From Acinetobacter cumulans (GTDB lineage: Bacteria > Pseudomonadota > Gammaproteobacteria > Pseudomonadales > Moraxellaceae): a stretch of 64,000 nucleotides of DNA. Of the stretch, positions 1 through 11,732 are shown one piece after another. Numbering within the stretch: position 1 is the stretch's first letter; each line of letters starts with the position of its first letter. The translations under genes and the position numbers were made by a program. Location: assembly GCF_003024525.3 (NCBI RefSeq), contig NZ_CP035934.2:3162001-3226000 (forward strand). The letters run 5' to 3'. A model generated the notes under the pieces. That model was not told where the DNA came from. It saw nothing but the letters and a program-made list of their open reading frames with translations, and made no database searches.

Positions 1-718
1 CATGCTTTAAAACAATTGCTTGTACTGGGCAAACTGCATAGCGCTGTCTAGGTTGGCTTAAACGTGGAATAAAATTGGCACGGTACAAACTGATGCCGTA
101 TTTACCATCTTGCTGAATATTATGATTCAACGGAAGTTGCTTTTTCCGTTCCAACTCGTCGACGATTTTGCCCCAACGCTCAGGATTGAAAAAATGCCAA
201 GCGCTCGGCGCTACAAATGGCAATTGAAACACTCCGATATACCAAGACTTGCTCAGCAATTTAAGTAAATTAACTTTATTCTCTTTAAACTGCTCTCGTA
301 GCAACAGTGCAGCATGATCTAAGCATGGGCCTGAAATCGTGCTATACGACAGCAAACGGCCACGGAATTTCGCTTCAGTTGCAGATTCCCAAGACTGAAT
401 CGATCCCCAATCATGAGCAGCTAGATGGAACGCACGGTCTGGAAGTATCGCATTAACAACACTCTCTAAATCTCGTGACAGCTGTTCTAGGCGGTAATCT
501 CGAATGCGTTTTGGAATACTGGATTGACCAGCACCTCGGACATCATAGGTTACAATATAAAAATCTTGTTGCAATTGCTGAATCACCAGCTCCCACACTT
601 CTTGATTATCTGGGTAGCCATGTACCAGAACCAAAGCAGGTTTTTCTGGATTGCCCCATGTTTTTACATAAAGACGTTGCTGATCTGAGGTGTTTACCCA
701 CTGTGTACGTGCTTCCAT
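1..718 (-). CDS. alpha/beta hydrolase (epoxide hydrolase-like), 3' end outside window
   Basis: The reading frame opens with ATG at 716-718 and runs off the left edge, so only about 239 N-terminal residues are visible. The N-terminus has the oxyanion HG motif (LVHGYPDN, about residue 33). The nucleophile elbow reads AAHDWGS, so the catalytic nucleophile is Asp, as in epoxide hydrolases and haloalkane dehalogenases, not Ser. The segment then passes through a cap-like region. Some actinobacterial and proteobacterial relatives (EphD type) carry a short-chain dehydrogenase domain after the hydrolase; whether this one does cannot be seen. The gene is divergent from the DUF4442 gene at 832. Substrate unknown; likely cytosolic. 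Confidence 0.8.
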   Translation of the reverse strand, partial: MEARTQWVNTSDQQRLYVKTWGNPEKPALVLVHGYPDNQEVWELVIQQLQQDFYIVTYDVRGAGQSSIPKRIRDYRLEQLSRDLESVVNAILPDRAFHLAAHDWGSIQSWESATEAKFRGRLLSYSTISGPCLDHAALLLREQFKENKVNLLKLLSKSWYIGVFQLPFVAPSAWHFFNPERWGKIVDELERKKQLPLNHNIQQDGKYGISLYRANFIPRLSQPRQRYAVCPVQAIVLKH

Positions 719-831
719 GATACTTATCCTGTTACTGGCGTTTTATCTTGATGTTCTGGCAATGTAATCAATGCCTGTTTTTATAATCTGTTTTAGTATG
801 ATGACAACAGTATAAAAAGAAATTGACCGTT

Positions 832-1314
832 ATGAGCCTATTCAAAAAAATTATGACAATACCCATTGTCTCGAAATTCTTACTCAATCACTATGCACCC
901 TATAAAGGCGCTGGAATTGAAATTGATAAAATTGATCTGCCCAATTATCACATTCGGGTCAAAATGCCACTCACCCGTAAAAATCAAAATGTTGTCGGTG
1001 TACACTTTGGCGGTAGCTTATATTCGATGGTTGACCCCTTTTACATGCTGATTTTAATGCATCATCTGGGTTCTAAATACATTGTGTGGGACAAAGCCGC
1101 CACCATTCAGTTTCTTTCTCCTGGACGCGGTACGGTGTATGCCGATATTCGTTTAGACTTTCAAGAAATTGAGCATATTAAATCATTGGCTGAAAACTAC
1201 GCACCTGTGCTACGTAACTATAGTCTCAATATTTTTGATGAAGCTGGGCTACGTATTGCTGAAGTTCAGAAGACGCTTTATATCCGTCGCAAACAACCTC
1301 ACGCACGAAAATAA
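832..1314 (+). CDS. DUF4442 hotdog-fold protein (putative thioesterase)
   Basis: A 160-residue protein with the DUF4442 signature: the segment around NVVGVHFGGSLYSMVDP matches the hotdog helix region of this thioesterase-like family, followed by the strands DKAATIQFLSPGRG and YADIRLDF. I chose ATG 832 over an in-frame TTG at 823, because an AAAAAGAAA purine stretch precedes it and the TTG has no ribosome site. No signal peptide, so cytosolic. The activity is inferred from family fold only; the family is thought to act on acyl-CoA or acyl-ACP. It is divergently arranged with the hydrolase at the left edge and is followed by a strong bidirectional terminator. Confidence 0.8.
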   Translation: MSLFKKIMTIPIVSKFLLNHYAPYKGAGIEIDKIDLPNYHIRVKMPLTRKNQNVVGVHFGGSLYSMVDPFYMLILMHHLGSKYIVWDKAATIQFLSPGRGTVYADIRLDFQEIEHIKSLAENYAPVLRNYSLNIFDEAGLRIAEVQKTLYIRRKQPHARK

Positions 1315-1318
1315 AAAA

Positions 1319-1348
1319 AAAAAGCGCTTGAACCTTCAAGCGCTTTTG
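1319..1348. terminator. bidirectional intrinsic terminator
   Basis: A near-perfect hairpin (AAGCGCTTGA / TCAAGCGCTT, short loop) is flanked by an A run on the left and a T run on the right. It serves the convergent genes ending at 1314 (+) and 1358 (-). Confidence 0.85.
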
Positions 1349-1357
1349 CAATCGCGA

Positions 1358-1720
1358 TTAGCGATTTTGTTCAATTGCAGCACCTGCACCGCCACCAATC
1401 GCACCACCAATGGCCGCACCAGCATTGCCACCAAATACGCTCTTACCAACAGCTGAGCCAATCGCACCACCTACACCACTGTAAGTTGCATTACGATTTG
1501 AGCCACCTTGTGCTTTACTACCAACTGCTGCACCTGCACCACCGCCAATTGCTGAGCCAGTACCACCACCGATGTTGTTACCCACACCGCCACCAATTGC
1601 ACCACCTAAGGCAGCTGCACCAATACGCTGTTCATTTGCACTCATGCTTTCGCAACCTGCTAACATTGCAGTTGAGAAGATTGCAATTGAAAGTACTGCT
1701 ACTGTTTTTTTCATATTCAT
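1358..1720 (-). CDS. glycine-zipper outer-membrane lipoprotein
   Basis: A 120-residue protein with a lipoprotein signal peptide: basic MNMKK, hydrophobic stretch, lipobox LAGC (Cys about residue 23). The mature part is nearly all Gly/Ala zipper repeats (AIGGGVG, AIGGGAGAAVG, AIGGAIGGGAG), as in SlyB/YMGG-like and OsmB-type proteins that insert glycine-zipper helices in membranes. Likely lipid-anchored in the outer membrane, with a role in envelope integrity inferred from similar proteins. Monocistronic, with a terminator 10 bases beyond the stop. An in-frame second Met (MKK) is an equally possible start. Confidence 0.8.
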   Translation of the reverse strand: MNMKKTVAVLSIAIFSTAMLAGCESMSANEQRIGAAALGGAIGGGVGNNIGGGTGSAIGGGAGAAVGSKAQGGSNRNATYSGVGGAIGSAVGKSVFGGNAGAAIGGAIGGGAGAAIEQNR

Positions 1721-1873
1721 GTTGAAGTCCCCGCTACTTATTTCAATGATAGGATACGTTTATTGTATGGATAGATACGATTTATATTGTTACGTCTCAG
1801 CATGAATTTGCTGTCATTTGTAAAAAAGCCCATATTTCAAAAGCATTTTGGGGTTAGCTATGCTATAAGCCGT

Positions 1874-2431
1874 TCATTCCAAAGGTAAAGCATCATCCCC
1901 TTCACTTAGTACTGTAATATCTCGCGTGACTGTTCCATTTGTGGTTTGGACTGCATGTAAAATTTTGGCACTACTCTTAGGATCCTGACGCTGATCGAGC
2001 TGTAAAGTGCGCTTCACGGGTGTAGCATCTTTTTTAAACTCCATACCTTCTGCGTCAATTTTTTTACTCTTAGAAATGATTTCACCATCTTGCTTAACCG
2101 TAGTGCTCAATTCGATTTTCGAAGTTGGAATAATCACACTGCCTTTTTGTACAACAGGTACTGATAATTGTTGCTCTGAAAAGGTCTCTTGACCATCTTG
2201 CAACTCAATTTCACGTGCAACGATGTCTTTACCATGATTGGTCATCTCTAACACCGTCGCACTCACTTGACGAACAGGTGCCTCACCTGCCACACGGCGA
2301 ATCACTTCGGTCTTTAATACAGGCACAATCGCTTTATCTTGGATTTGAATACTATGTGGCATGGGTGCAGCCATTACAGATGCTGACATAGATAACAATG
2401 CGAGAGAAAATAAAGATTTACTGATTTTCAT
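1874..2431 (-). CDS. secreted protein of unknown function
   Basis: A 185-residue protein with a clear Sec signal peptide (MKISKSLFSLALLSMSASVMA, cleavage before APMP). The mature part is polar, strand-rich and cysteine-free, with repeated I/V-x-T/S-x-E patterns (for example IVPVLKTEVIRRV and IIPTSKIELSTTV), suggesting a beta-rich periplasmic or surface protein. I do not recognise the family. It lies downstream of rpoC on the same strand, but the rpoC terminator at 2535-2564 separates them. The AT-rich 2440-2530 stretch presumably holds its own promoter. Confidence 0.7.
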   Translation of the reverse strand: MKISKSLFSLALLSMSASVMAAPMPHSIQIQDKAIVPVLKTEVIRRVAGEAPVRQVSATVLEMTNHGKDIVAREIELQDGQETFSEQQLSVPVVQKGSVIIPTSKIELSTTVKQDGEIISKSKKIDAEGMEFKKDATPVKRTLQLDQRQDPKSSAKILHAVQTTNGTVTRDITVLSEGDDALPLE

Positions 2432-2534
2432 ATGTATCCCTAATCGTTTAAAGTTATGAATAAAATATAAATGACATCGTTATATTTTTAATATAGGTAA
2501 TTTAATAGACAGAATAAAGCTTTATTTTTCACAA

Positions 2535-2564
2535 TAAAAAAGCCACCCGAAGGTGGCTTTTTAT
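2535..2564 (-). terminator. rpoC terminator
   Basis: The hairpin AGCCACC / GGTGGCT with a GAA loop is followed on the minus strand by a T run, 17 bases past the rpoC stop. Flanking A and T runs make it usable in both directions. Confidence 0.85.
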
Positions 2565-2580
2565 TCATTTAAAGGACTAA

Positions 2581-5500
2581 TTAAAGACCGTTAAATTCAT
2601 CACTAAATGCTTGGCTTAACGCTTGATCTACATCAGAGAAGTCATTGTGAAGCTCAAGCTCTGCAGCTTCTGCTTCTTGACGACGACGTTCTAAATGGTA
2701 AGCAAGACCAGTACCCGCTGGGATCAGACGACCCACAACAACGTTTTCTTTCAGACCACGTAAATCATCTTCTTTACCTGTTACAGCAGCTTCAGTTAAC
2801 ACACGAGTTGTTTCCTGGAACGATGCAGCAGAGATGAACGAGTCAGTAGAAAGCGATGCTTTCGTGATACCCATTAATTGACGTTCAAACTTCGCAGGGA
2901 ATTTGTTTTGTGCAAGAACAGCTTGGTTCTCGCCCATCACGCGGATGTAATCCACTTGTTCGCCTTTAATGAAGCTTGTATCACCGCCGTCAGTGATATC
3001 AACTTTACGAAGCATTTGACGTACGATAACTTCAATATGCTTGTCGTTGATTTTTACACCTTGGAGACGATATACGTCTTGAACTTCGTTCACGATGTAG
3101 TTGGTCAATGCCACTTCGCCTTTCAGACGTAAAATGTCATGCGGGTTTTGTGGACCATCAGAAATCGTTTCACCACGGTTCACATGTTCGCCTTCGAACA
3201 CGTTAATGGTACGCCATTTCGGAATAAGCTCTTCGTAGATCTCAGAACCATCATCCGGAGTAATTACTAAACGGTTTTTACCTTTAGTTTCTTTACCAAA
3301 GCTTACAACACCTGAAATCTCAGCAAGAATTGCATGCTCTTTTGGTTTACGCGCTTCGAACAAGTCAGCTACACGTGGCAAACCACCGGTAATATCACGA
3401 GTACGTGAAGATTCTTGCGGTACACGACCAATAACGTCACCCACACCAATTGTTTCGCCATCGCGAACAGTTAGGATGGTGTTTTGTGGCAAGAAGTAGA
3501 ACTGTTCAGAACCATCTGCCTGATCCAATACAACTGCCGGACGCATATCTTTACCTGACGCAGGACGTGAAGTCACTGGCAAGATTTCGATAGTGGTCAT
3601 ACCTGTTGCATCATCAGTTTTCGAAGTAACAGTTACGCCATCAGCGATTTGGCTGAAACGTACTTTACCCGCGAATTCTGTAACAAGTGGATGTGTATGC
3701 GGATCCCAAGTTGCAACGATACCGCCTGCTTCAACTGACTCACCATCTTTAATGATGATTGATGCACCGTAAGGGATTTTATAACGTTCGCGTTCACGAC
3801 CGATGTCATCCGCAATACCGATCTCACCTGAACGAGATGTCGATACCAAGTGGCCTTTTGCGTGTTGTACTGTTTTCACATTGTGGAAACGTACTGTACC
3901 TTTGTTACGTACTTGGATGCTGTTGGCAGCAGAAGTTCGGCTTGCAGCACCACCCACGTGGAATGTACGCATTGTTAACTGTGTACCTGGCTCACCAATT
4001 GATTGAGCAGCCATTACACCCACAGATTCACCTGGGTTTACCAAGTGACCGCGTGCCAAGTCACGACCGTAACATTTCGCACACACACCGAAAGTCGATT
4101 CACAGTTTACAACTGAACGTACTTTAACTTCATCGACACCTTGCTCTTCTAAGTAGTTTGCAAGTTTTTCATCAATGAGCGTATTACGTGGAAGAATCAC
4201 GTCATCAGAACCTGGTTTCTTCGCATCTTCAGCAAGTACACGACCCAATACTCGAGTACCTAAGTTCTCGATAACGTCGCCACCTTGAATGAATGGAGTC
4301 ATTACTAGACCGCCAAACGTACCACAATCAGGCTCAGTAATGACTAAGTCTTGTGCAACGTCTACCAAACGACGAGTTAAGTAACCAGAGTTCGCAGTCT
4401 TCAATGCTGTATCGGCCAAACCTTTACGCGCACCGTGTGTTGAAATGAAGTACTGAAGTACGGTCAAACCTTCACGGAAGTTTGCTTTAATTGGTGTTTC
4501 AATGATCGAACCATCTGGTTTCGCCATCAAACCACGCATACCCGCTAACTGACGAATCTGAGCTGCCGAACCACGGGCACCTGAGTCAGACATCATATAG
4601 ATCGAGTTGAATGATTTTTGCTTCTCGTCTTCACCCTGTTTGTTTTTAACAGTTGTGTAAGACAAGTTGTCCATCATCGCTTTCGCTACTTGGTCGTTTG
4701 TACGCGCCCAAATATCGACAACTTTGTTATAACGTTCGCCGGCAGTTACGAAACCTTGTTCAAACTGTTGTTCGATTTCACGAACTTCAGCTTCTGATTT
4801 CGCAATAATCGCTTCTTTGTTTGGTGGAATAAGCATGTCTTCCATACCCACCGAAACGCCAGAACGAGTTGCTTGACGGAAACCCAAGTACATCAATTGG
4901 TCAGCAAAGATAACAGTATCTTTCAAACCTAATTTACGGTAGCAAGAGTTAATAATCTTAGAGATGTTCTTTTTCGTCATCTCAACGTTGATTTGTTGGA
5001 AATCCATACCTTCAGGTACAACTTCCCAAAGCAAACAACGACCAGGTGTTGTGTCTACAACAATCGTTTGATGCTCACGGTTACCGTTTTCATCAATTAC
5101 TGTTTGATGCACACGTGCTTTAACACGCGCATGTAGATCAACTTGACCCGTTGCAAGTGCACGGTTTACTTCGTCAGTATCCGCAAACACCATGCCTTCA
5201 CCTTTGGCATTGATTGCATCACGCGTGATGTAATACAAGCCCAAGACAACGTCCTGAGAAGGTACGATGATTGGCTCACCGTTCGCTGGAGACAAGATGT
5301 TGTTTGTAGACATCATTAACGCACGAGCTTCTAATTGAGCTTCAAGTGTTAATGGAACGTGTACCGCCATTTGGTCACCGTCGAAGTCGGCGTTAAATGC
5401 CGCACAAACTAACGGGTGAAGACGGATCGCTTTACCTTCAATCAGAATAGGTTCAAATGCTTGAAGACCTAGACGGTGAAGTGTTGGCGCACGGTTCAAC

Positions 5501-6780
5501 ATCACTGGATGTTGACGAATTACAGATGCAAGAACGTCCCAAACTTCTGGAGTTTCGCGCTCAACCATTTTCTTCGCAGCTTTAATGGTTGTTGCTTGGC
5601 CAGATGCTTGTAGTTTAGCGAAAATGAATGGCTTGAATAATTCAAGTGCCATTTTTTTCGGAAGACCACATTGGTGTAAACGTAAAGATGGACCTACGGT
5701 AATTACAGAACGACCAGAGTAGTCAACACGCTTACCAAGTAAGTTTTGACGGAAACGACCTTGTTTACCTTTGATCATATCTGCCAAAGATTTAAGAGGA
5801 CGTTTGTTCGAACCAGTAATCGCACGACCACGACGGCCGTTATCTAACAATGCATCCACAGACTCTTGTAACATACGTTTTTCGTTACGTACGATAATGT
5901 CTGGTGCTGCAAGGTCAAGAAGACGTTTTAAACGGTTGTTACGGTTGATCACACGACGGTAAAGATCGTTCAAATCAGAAGTCGCGAAACGACCACCTTC
6001 AAGTGGTACTAACGGACGAAGATCTGGTGGAAGAACTGGAAGTACAGTCAACACCATCCATTCTGGTTTGTTGTTCGAATCTTTGAACGCTTCCATCAAC
6101 TTCAAACGCTTAGAAGCTTTCTTAAGCTTAGTTTCTGAAGTTGTATTTGGAATTTCTTCACGTAGGCGTGAGATTTCGTTTTCAAGATCGATGTCTTTCA
6201 ACAAGTCTTGAACCGCTTCAGCACCCATTTTCGCTGTGAATTCGTCACCGTGTTCTTCTAACGCATTGAAGTATTCTTCATCGTTAAGAAGTTGGTATTT
6301 CTCAAATGGAGTCATACCCGGATCTGTTACAACGTAAGATTCGAAATACAATACGCGTTCGATATCACGTAGCGTCATGTCTAAAAGAAGACCGATACGG
6401 CTAGGAAGTGATTTCAAGAACCAAATATGCGCAACTGGAGATGCAAGCTCAATGTGACCCATACGTTCACGACGAACTTTCGCAGTTGTTACTTCAACGC
6501 CACATTTTTCACAAATGACGCCTTTGTATTTCATACGCTTGTATTTACCACACAAGCATTCGTAATCTTTTACTGGACCAAAGATTTTGGCACAGAATAA
6601 ACCATCACGTTCTGGTTTGAACGTACGGTAGTTGATGGTTTCTGGCTTTTTAACTTCACCGTGAGACCATGACTTAATCATTTCTGGTGACGCAAGACCA
6701 ATACGGATGCGATCAAACTCTACAGGAGCATGACCGTCTGAATCCGTCTTTTTGCGCATGATATCGAGCAAGTCTTTCAA
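2581..6780 (-). CDS. rpoC: RNA polymerase subunit beta'
   Basis: A full-length 1399-residue beta' subunit, the size usual in gammaproteobacteria. Visible hallmarks: the N-terminal zinc-binding cysteines (CLCGKYKR...CEKCGVEV, about residues 70-90), the rudder/lid region, the catalytic Mg-binding loop NADFDGDQM (about residue 460), the second zinc site ([19 protein letters not shown]) and the trigger-loop region beginning [13 protein letters not shown]. It forms the active site with beta. It is the last gene of the rplKAJL-rpoBC operon, 140 bases after rpoB, and ends at an intrinsic terminator. Length, start (MKDLLDIM) and motifs are typical. Confidence 0.99.
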   Translation of the reverse strand: MKDLLDIMRKKTDSDGHAPVEFDRIRIGLASPEMIKSWSHGEVKKPETINYRTFKPERDGLFCAKIFGPVKDYECLCGKYKRMKYKGVICEKCGVEVTTAKVRRERMGHIELASPVAHIWFLKSLPSRIGLLLDMTLRDIERVLYFESYVVTDPGMTPFEKYQLLNDEEYFNALEEHGDEFTAKMGAEAVQDLLKDIDLENEISRLREEIPNTTSETKLKKASKRLKLMEAFKDSNNKPEWMVLTVLPVLPPDLRPLVPLEGGRFATSDLNDLYRRVINRNNRLKRLLDLAAPDIIVRNEKRMLQESVDALLDNGRRGRAITGSNKRPLKSLADMIKGKQGRFRQNLLGKRVDYSGRSVITVGPSLRLHQCGLPKKMALELFKPFIFAKLQASGQATTIKAAKKMVERETPEVWDVLASVIRQHPVMLNRAPTLHRLGLQAFEPILIEGKAIRLHPLVCAAFNADFDGDQMAVHVPLTLEAQLEARALMMSTNNILSPANGEPIIVPSQDVVLGLYYITRDAINAKGEGMVFADTDEVNRALATGQVDLHARVKARVHQTVIDENGNREHQTIVVDTTPGRCLLWEVVPEGMDFQQINVEMTKKNISKIINSCYRKLGLKDTVIFADQLMYLGFRQATRSGVSVGMEDMLIPPNKEAIIAKSEAEVREIEQQFEQGFVTAGERYNKVVDIWARTNDQVAKAMMDNLSYTTVKNKQGEDEKQKSFNSIYMMSDSGARGSAAQIRQLAGMRGLMAKPDGSIIETPIKANFREGLTVLQYFISTHGARKGLADTALKTANSGYLTRRLVDVAQDLVITEPDCGTFGGLVMTPFIQGGDVIENLGTRVLGRVLAEDAKKPGSDDVILPRNTLIDEKLANYLEEQGVDEVKVRSVVNCESTFGVCAKCYGRDLARGHLVNPGESVGVMAAQSIGEPGTQLTMRTFHVGGAASRTSAANSIQVRNKGTVRFHNVKTVQHAKGHLVSTSRSGEIGIADDIGRERERYKIPYGASIIIKDGESVEAGGIVATWDPHTHPLVTEFAGKVRFSQIADGVTVTSKTDDATGMTTIEILPVTSRPASGKDMRPAVVLDQADGSEQFYFLPQNTILTVRDGETIGVGDVIGRVPQESSRTRDITGGLPRVADLFEARKPKEHAILAEISGVVSFGKETKGKNRLVITPDDGSEIYEELIPKWRTINVFEGEHVNRGETISDGPQNPHDILRLKGEVALTNYIVNEVQDVYRLQGVKINDKHIEVIVRQMLRKVDITDGGDTSFIKGEQVDYIRVMGENQAVLAQNKFPAKFERQLMGITKASLSTDSFISAASFQETTRVLTEAAVTGKEDDLRGLKENVVVGRLIPAGTGLAYHLERRRQEAEAAELELHNDFSDVDQALSQAFSDEFNGL

Positions 6781-6850
6781 TTTTTTTCTCCGTGTGTCGG
6801 GGAGATTTTCACTCTACGACTGGGTCACAAATATTGTTTTTTAACTGAGA

Positions 6851-6908
6851 AATCCCCCTTGCCCCTCTTTATTAAAGAGGTGAGAAGCACTGCTTCGCAA
6901 GGGAGATT
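6851..6908. repeat. small MITE/REP-like element between rpoB and rpoC
   Basis: A 58-base unit with 12-base terminal inverted repeats carrying one mismatch (AATCCCCCTTGC at 6851-6862 and GCAAGGGAGATT at 6897-6908). Inside are two more small hairpins: CCTCTTT/AAAGAGG around 6864-6880 and AAGCA/TGCTT around 6885-6895. It lies in the transcribed rpoB-rpoC spacer. The structure is visible; calling it a dispersed element is inference, as no second full copy is in the window. Confidence 0.6.
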
Positions 6909-6920
6909 AAATGGAACTAA

Positions 6921-9900
6921 TTAGTCACCATTTTTCAGTTCAATGTTGATACCTAAAGAACGGATCTCTTTGGTCAATACGTTGAACGATTCAGGCATAC
7001 CTGGGTCCATATAATGGTTACCATCTACAATGTTTTTGTAGATACGGGTACGACCTTCAACGTCATCCGACTTCACAGTTAGCATTTCTTGAAGCGTGTA
7101 TGCTGCACCGTAAGCTTCTAGTGCCCAGACCTCCATCTCACCGAAACGCTGACCACCGAATTGAGCTTTACCACCCAATGGCTGTTGCGTTACTAGAGAG
7201 TAAGAACCAGTAGAACGCGCATGCATCTTGTCATCTACCAAGTGGTTCAGTTTCAGCATGTACATGTAACCTACAGTTACAGGACGGTCGAAACGTTCAC
7301 CAGTACGGCCATCATACAATACTGTTTGACCAGTACGTGAGATGTTCGCAAGTTCAAGCAATTCTTTGATTTGGCCTTCTTCAGCACCATCAAATACAGG
7401 AGTCGCTAAAGGAACACCTTTACGCAAGTTACCTGAAAGTACTAAGATTTCTTCATCAGTTAAGCTATCAAGATCTTCTTGTTCGCCACCAACTTTGTTG
7501 TAAATCTTGTCTAAGAATGCACGAAGCTCAAGTACAGTACGTTGCTCTTGCATCATCTTGTCGATTTGATCGCCAAGACCTTTTGCAGCCATACCCAAGT
7601 GAGTTTCTAGAATCTGACCCACGTTCATACGTGAAGGTACGCCTAGCGGGTTCAATACGATATCAACAGGTACACCGTTTGCATCGTGAGGCATGTCTTC
7701 TACAGGTAAGATGTTAGATACAACACCTTTGTTACCGTGACGACCCGCCATTTTATCACCCGGTTGGATGCGACGTTTTACAGCTAAGTAAACTTTAACA
7801 ACTTTCAATACGCCAGTTGTAAGTTCATCACCTGTAGAAAGTTTGCGTTTTTTCTCAGCAAATTTCTCATCAATTTCAATGCCCTTCTCTTTTAAGAACA
7901 CTTGAATTTGAGTTAAACGTTCTGCAATACCTTCGTCAACTGGCTGGATTTCCAACAAGTCTGGAAGTTCTAAACCAGTCAATAAATCTTCTGTTAATTT
8001 ATCGCCACGTTTAGTTGTACCGCCACCATTAGATTCTTGACCTTTCAACAGGCGAACAATACGTTCACGTGCTGCTTCTTCGAAGATTTTGAATTCTTCT
8101 TTCAAGTCTTTACGGTATGCATCAAGCTGTGCTTTTTCAATTGCTTGAGCACGTTCATCTTTTTCAAGACCGTCACGTGTAAACACTTGAACGTCAATTA
8201 CTGTACCTTTAACACCTGAAGATACACGTAAAGATGAATCTTTCACGTCAGCTGCTTTTTCACCGAAGATTGCGCGAAGCAATTTTTCTTCTGGTGTTAA
8301 CTGCGTTTCACCTTTAGGCGTTACTTTACCAACAAGGATGTCGCCAGCAGTAACTTCTGCACCGATATAAACGATACCTGATTCATCAAGTTTAGAAAGC
8401 GCAGCTTCACCCACGTTCGGGATATCGGCAGTGATTTCTTCAGCACCAAGTTTAGTATCACGTGCTACACATGATAATTCTTGGATATGAATCGAAGTTA
8501 AACGATCTTCTTGAAGTACACGCTCAGATAAAAGAATCGAGTCTTCGTAGTTGTAACCGTTCCAAGTCATGAACGCTACACGCATGTTTTGACCAAGTGC
8601 AAGCTCACCGCCATCTGTAGATGGACCATCAGCAAGTACGTCGCCACGTGCAACTTTGTCACCTAAACGTACAACAACGTTTTGGTTAATACATGTGTTT
8701 TGGTTCGAACGTGTGTATTTGATCAAGTTGTAGATATCTACACCTGCCTCACCCGCTACCATCTCTTCTTCGTTCACACGAATCACGATACGTGATGCGT
8801 CAACAAATTCGATACGACCGCCACGACCAGCAAGTACACACACACCAGAGTCATGTGCTACGTTTGCTTCCATACCGGTACCAACAAGTGGCTTATCGGC
8901 ACGCAAAGTCGGAACAGCCTGACGTTGCATGTTTGAACCCATCAACGCACGGTTGGCGTCATCGTGTTCAAGGAATGGAATAAGTGACGCTGCCACAGAT
9001 ACAACCTGCTGTGCAGATACGTCCATGTGCGTTACTTTTTCTGGAGGCATACGTACGAAGTCACCTTGGTGACGAACAGATACGAATTCTTCTAGTAGGC
9101 TACCATCTGCATCAACTAGAGAATCGGCCTGTGCAATGACAGTACCTACTTCTTCAATTGCAGATAAGTATTCAACGTCATCTGTTACGCGACCATCAAC
9201 AACTTTACGGTATGGAGTTTCCAAGAAACCGAAGTTGTTACATTTTGCATATACAGAAAGCGAGTTGATCAAACCAATGTTTGGACCTTCAGGCGTTTCA
9301 ATTGGACATACACGACCGTAGTGAGTTTGATGTACGTCACGCACTTCGAAGCCTGCGCGTTCACGAGTCAAACCACCTGGGCCCAATGCTGATACACGAC
9401 GTTTGTGTGTAATTTCAGACAACGGGTTGTTTTGATCCATGAATTGAGACAATTGGCTTGAACCAAAGAATTCTTTGATTGCAGCTGCCACTGGCTTCGC
9501 ATTGATTAAATCTTGCGGAGACAAGTTATCAGTTTCAGCTTGGCTTAAACGCTCTTTAACAGCACGTTCAACACGAACTAGACCAACACGGAATTGGTTT
9601 TCAGTCATTTCACCAACAGAACGAACACGACGGTTACCCAAGTGATCGATGTCGTCGACTTCGCCTTTACCGTTACGGATTTCAACTAATGTTTTTAATA
9701 CATCAGTGATGTCGCTATTCGAAAGAATACCTTCAACTGCACGTGATTTTTGGTCTGTACCTACTTCGTAAGGACGACCTAAACGACGGTTGAACTTCAT
9801 ACGACCAACAGGAGACAAGTCATAACGTTCAGAAGAGAAGAACAAGTTATTAAACAAGTTTTCTGCAGCTTCTTTTGTTGGTGGCTCGCCTGGACGCATC

Positions 9901-11009
9901 ACTTTATAGATTTCTACAAGTGCTTCTTCACGGCCAGTTGTTGTATCTGCACGTAATGTGTCTGCAATGAATGAACCGCGGTCGATGTCATTGGTAAACA
10001 ATACGTTAAACTGTTTAACACCGCCTTCAGCCAATTTCACCATGATTTCATGGCTCAATACAGTATTGGCAGCAATTACTTCGCCGTCACGTAAAGCAAC
10101 GTCTTCAGCAATAATACGCTCGTATAGGTATTCATCAGGCACTGATAATTTTTCTAAGCCAGATGCTTCCATTTGACGAACGTGGCGCGCGTTAATACGT
10201 TTACCTTGTTCTACAATTACTTTGCCATCAGCACCAGCAATATCAAACTGCGCCATTTCACCACGTAGGCGTTCAGGCACTAGATCGATTTGGTAGCTAC
10301 CCATATCTAGGTATACAGGCACTTTCTCGTAGAACATATCGAGAATTTGTTCGTTGCCATAACCAAGCGCACGTAAAACCACAGTCGCAAGTAATTTACG
10401 ACGACGGTCGATACGTACATAAACAAGGTCTTTCGCATCAAATTCGAAATCCAACCATGACCCACGGTAAGGAATGATACGTGCTGAGTAAAGTACTTTA
10501 CCGCTTGAGTGTGTCTTGCCTTTATCGTGGTCAAAGAACACGCCTGGCGAACGGTGCAATTGAGATACGATTACACGCTCAGTACCATTGATGACAAAAG
10601 TACCGTTGTCGGTCATGAGTGGCATTTCACCCATGTACACTTCTTGTTCACGTACGTCTTTGATTGATTTCGTTTCACGATCTTTGATGATCAAACGAAT
10701 TTTTACACGCATTGGTGCCGCAAAAGTTGAGCCACGAAGAATACATTCGCGCACATCAAATTCTGGTTTACCAAGACTATACTCAACGAATTCTAAAGCA
10801 GCATTGCCAGAATAACTTTCAATAGGAAAAACTGAACGAAATGCGGCTTGGAGACCGATATCTTCGCGGTTTTTTGGAGTTTTACCGTCTTGCAAGAAAG
10901 TTCGGTACGAGTCGACTTGGATCGCGAGCAAGTACGGAACATCCATCACTTTGGGCAATTTACCAAAATTCTTACGGATCCGTTTCTTTTCGGTATATGA
11001 GTATGCCAT
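6921..11009 (-). CDS. rpoB: RNA polymerase subunit beta
   Basis: A full-length 1362-residue beta subunit beginning [16 protein letters not shown]. The rifampicin-binding region is visible ([22 protein letters not shown] and [15 protein letters not shown]); the positions equivalent to E. coli D516, H526 and S531 are wild type, so no target resistance is evident. Other hallmarks are [20 protein letters not shown], the [13 protein letters not shown] active-site segment and the C-terminal switch region. It follows rplL after a 306-base spacer with regulatory hairpins and precedes rpoC. The start agrees with the family and has a GGACTCC-type purine-poor but family-typical upstream region. Confidence 0.99.
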   Translation of the reverse strand: MAYSYTEKKRIRKNFGKLPKVMDVPYLLAIQVDSYRTFLQDGKTPKNREDIGLQAAFRSVFPIESYSGNAALEFVEYSLGKPEFDVRECILRGSTFAAPMRVKIRLIIKDRETKSIKDVREQEVYMGEMPLMTDNGTFVINGTERVIVSQLHRSPGVFFDHDKGKTHSSGKVLYSARIIPYRGSWLDFEFDAKDLVYVRIDRRRKLLATVVLRALGYGNEQILDMFYEKVPVYLDMGSYQIDLVPERLRGEMAQFDIAGADGKVIVEQGKRINARHVRQMEASGLEKLSVPDEYLYERIIAEDVALRDGEVIAANTVLSHEIMVKLAEGGVKQFNVLFTNDIDRGSFIADTLRADTTTGREEALVEIYKVMRPGEPPTKEAAENLFNNLFFSSERYDLSPVGRMKFNRRLGRPYEVGTDQKSRAVEGILSNSDITDVLKTLVEIRNGKGEVDDIDHLGNRRVRSVGEMTENQFRVGLVRVERAVKERLSQAETDNLSPQDLINAKPVAAAIKEFFGSSQLSQFMDQNNPLSEITHKRRVSALGPGGLTRERAGFEVRDVHQTHYGRVCPIETPEGPNIGLINSLSVYAKCNNFGFLETPYRKVVDGRVTDDVEYLSAIEEVGTVIAQADSLVDADGSLLEEFVSVRHQGDFVRMPPEKVTHMDVSAQQVVSVAASLIPFLEHDDANRALMGSNMQRQAVPTLRADKPLVGTGMEANVAHDSGVCVLAGRGGRIEFVDASRIVIRVNEEEMVAGEAGVDIYNLIKYTRSNQNTCINQNVVVRLGDKVARGDVLADGPSTDGGELALGQNMRVAFMTWNGYNYEDSILLSERVLQEDRLTSIHIQELSCVARDTKLGAEEITADIPNVGEAALSKLDESGIVYIGAEVTAGDILVGKVTPKGETQLTPEEKLLRAIFGEKAADVKDSSLRVSSGVKGTVIDVQVFTRDGLEKDERAQAIEKAQLDAYRKDLKEEFKIFEEAARERIVRLLKGQESNGGGTTKRGDKLTEDLLTGLELPDLLEIQPVDEGIAERLTQIQVFLKEKGIEIDEKFAEKKRKLSTGDELTTGVLKVVKVYLAVKRRIQPGDKMAGRHGNKGVVSNILPVEDMPHDANGVPVDIVLNPLGVPSRMNVGQILETHLGMAAKGLGDQIDKMMQEQRTVLELRAFLDKIYNKVGGEQEDLDSLTDEEILVLSGNLRKGVPLATPVFDGAEEGQIKELLELANISRTGQTVLYDGRTGERFDRPVTVGYMYMLKLNHLVDDKMHARSTGSYSLVTQQPLGGKAQFGGQRFGEMEVWALEAYGAAYTLQEMLTVKSDDVEGRTRIYKNIVDGNHYMDPGMPESFNVLTKEIRSLGINIELKNGD

Positions 11010-11120
11010 CTGGAGTCCTCGGAAAGTAAACTGAACCCGCCTGCAGAACGGGTTCAGAAAGAATTACGCAGGCCGATATGGCCACCACTTTTACAAATGC
11101 TGCAATTTATAGTGGTATTA

Positions 11121-11168
11121 AAACGCTTAACAATATTTTTTAGAACTGAAAAATATTGGTAAGCGTTT
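11121..11168 (-). promoter_or_regulatory. 20-bp inverted repeat in rplL-rpoB leader
   Basis: Arms 11121-11140 and 11149-11168 are complementary with a single A/G mismatch that is a wobble in one strand, around an 8-base loop (TAGAACTG). In the rplL-rpoB transcript it would form a long hairpin about 110 bases upstream of rpoB. The E. coli spacer carries an RNase III site at a comparable place; a processing role here is inference. Confidence 0.65.
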
Positions 11169-11242
11169 GATCATTATGTTTATTTTCAATTTGTATGAAT
11201 TTTATATCATGCAAACAAAAATCGAGCCGATTATTGTAACGC

Positions 11243-11307
11243 AAAAAGGCTGATGACCCAAGGGGCACCAGCCATTTTCTGGAGCCGGTTATAAAAAAAC
11301 CGACTCC
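11243..11307 (-). promoter_or_regulatory. attenuator-like tandem hairpins downstream of rplL
   Basis: Reading on the minus strand just past rplL there is first a GGAGTCGG/CCGGCTCC hairpin (11281-11307), then GGCTGGTG/CATCAGCC (11248-11273) followed by a five-T tract. The second has the form of an intrinsic terminator. In E. coli a partial attenuator at this place lowers rpoBC expression relative to the ribosomal genes; the same role is inferred. Confidence 0.7.
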
Positions 11308-11315
11308 TCTTAAGA

Positions 11316-11684
11316 TTACTTAAGTGTAACTGTAGCACCAGCTTCTTCAAGTTTCTTCTTAAGTTCTTCGCCTTCTTCTTTAGAAACGCCTTCTTTAAGA
11401 ACTGCAGGTGCGCCTTCAACCATGTCTTTAGCTTCTTTCAAGCCAAGGCCAGTAGCTTCACGAACTGCTTTAATTACAGCAACTTTGTTCGCACCGAAAG
11501 AAGTCAACTCAACGTTGAATTCTGATTGTTCTTCAGCAGCAGCAGCAGCAGGACCAGCAGCAGCTACAGCTACAGCAGCAGCAGAAACGTTGAATTTCTC
11601 TTCGAAAGCAGAGATAAGTTCAACAAGTTCAAGAACAGTTTTTTCAGCAACTGCGTTTAGGATTTCTTCGTTTGTTAAAGCCAT
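11316..11684 (-). CDS. rplL: 50S ribosomal protein L7/L12
   Basis: A 122-residue stalk protein. The N-terminal dimerisation helices ([20 protein letters not shown]) are followed by the Ala-rich hinge ([19 protein letters not shown], about residues 35-52) and the conserved C-terminal domain that recruits GTPase factors ([27 protein letters not shown]). Length and sequence are standard. It sits 48 bases after rplJ, with which it forms the L10(L12) stalk complex, and is followed by the attenuator-like hairpins before rpoB. Confidence 0.99.
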   Translation of the reverse strand: MALTNEEILNAVAEKTVLELVELISAFEEKFNVSAAAVAVAAAGPAAAAAEEQSEFNVELTSFGANKVAVIKAVREATGLGLKEAKDMVEGAPAVLKEGVSKEEGEELKKKLEEAGATVTLK

Positions 11685-11732
11685 GAGAGTAACTCCAAAT
11701 GGGTATTGAATGGTGTGTAAATTGATTTAAGC

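Noticed and set aside
1375..1725. 116-residue His/Gln-rich frame on the plus strand
   Set aside because: It is the antisense of the glycine-zipper lipoprotein; the composition comes from Gly/Ala codons read backwards.
9430..9530. Rifampicin-resistance mutation in rpoB
   Set aside because: The resistance region reads as wild type at the classical positions.
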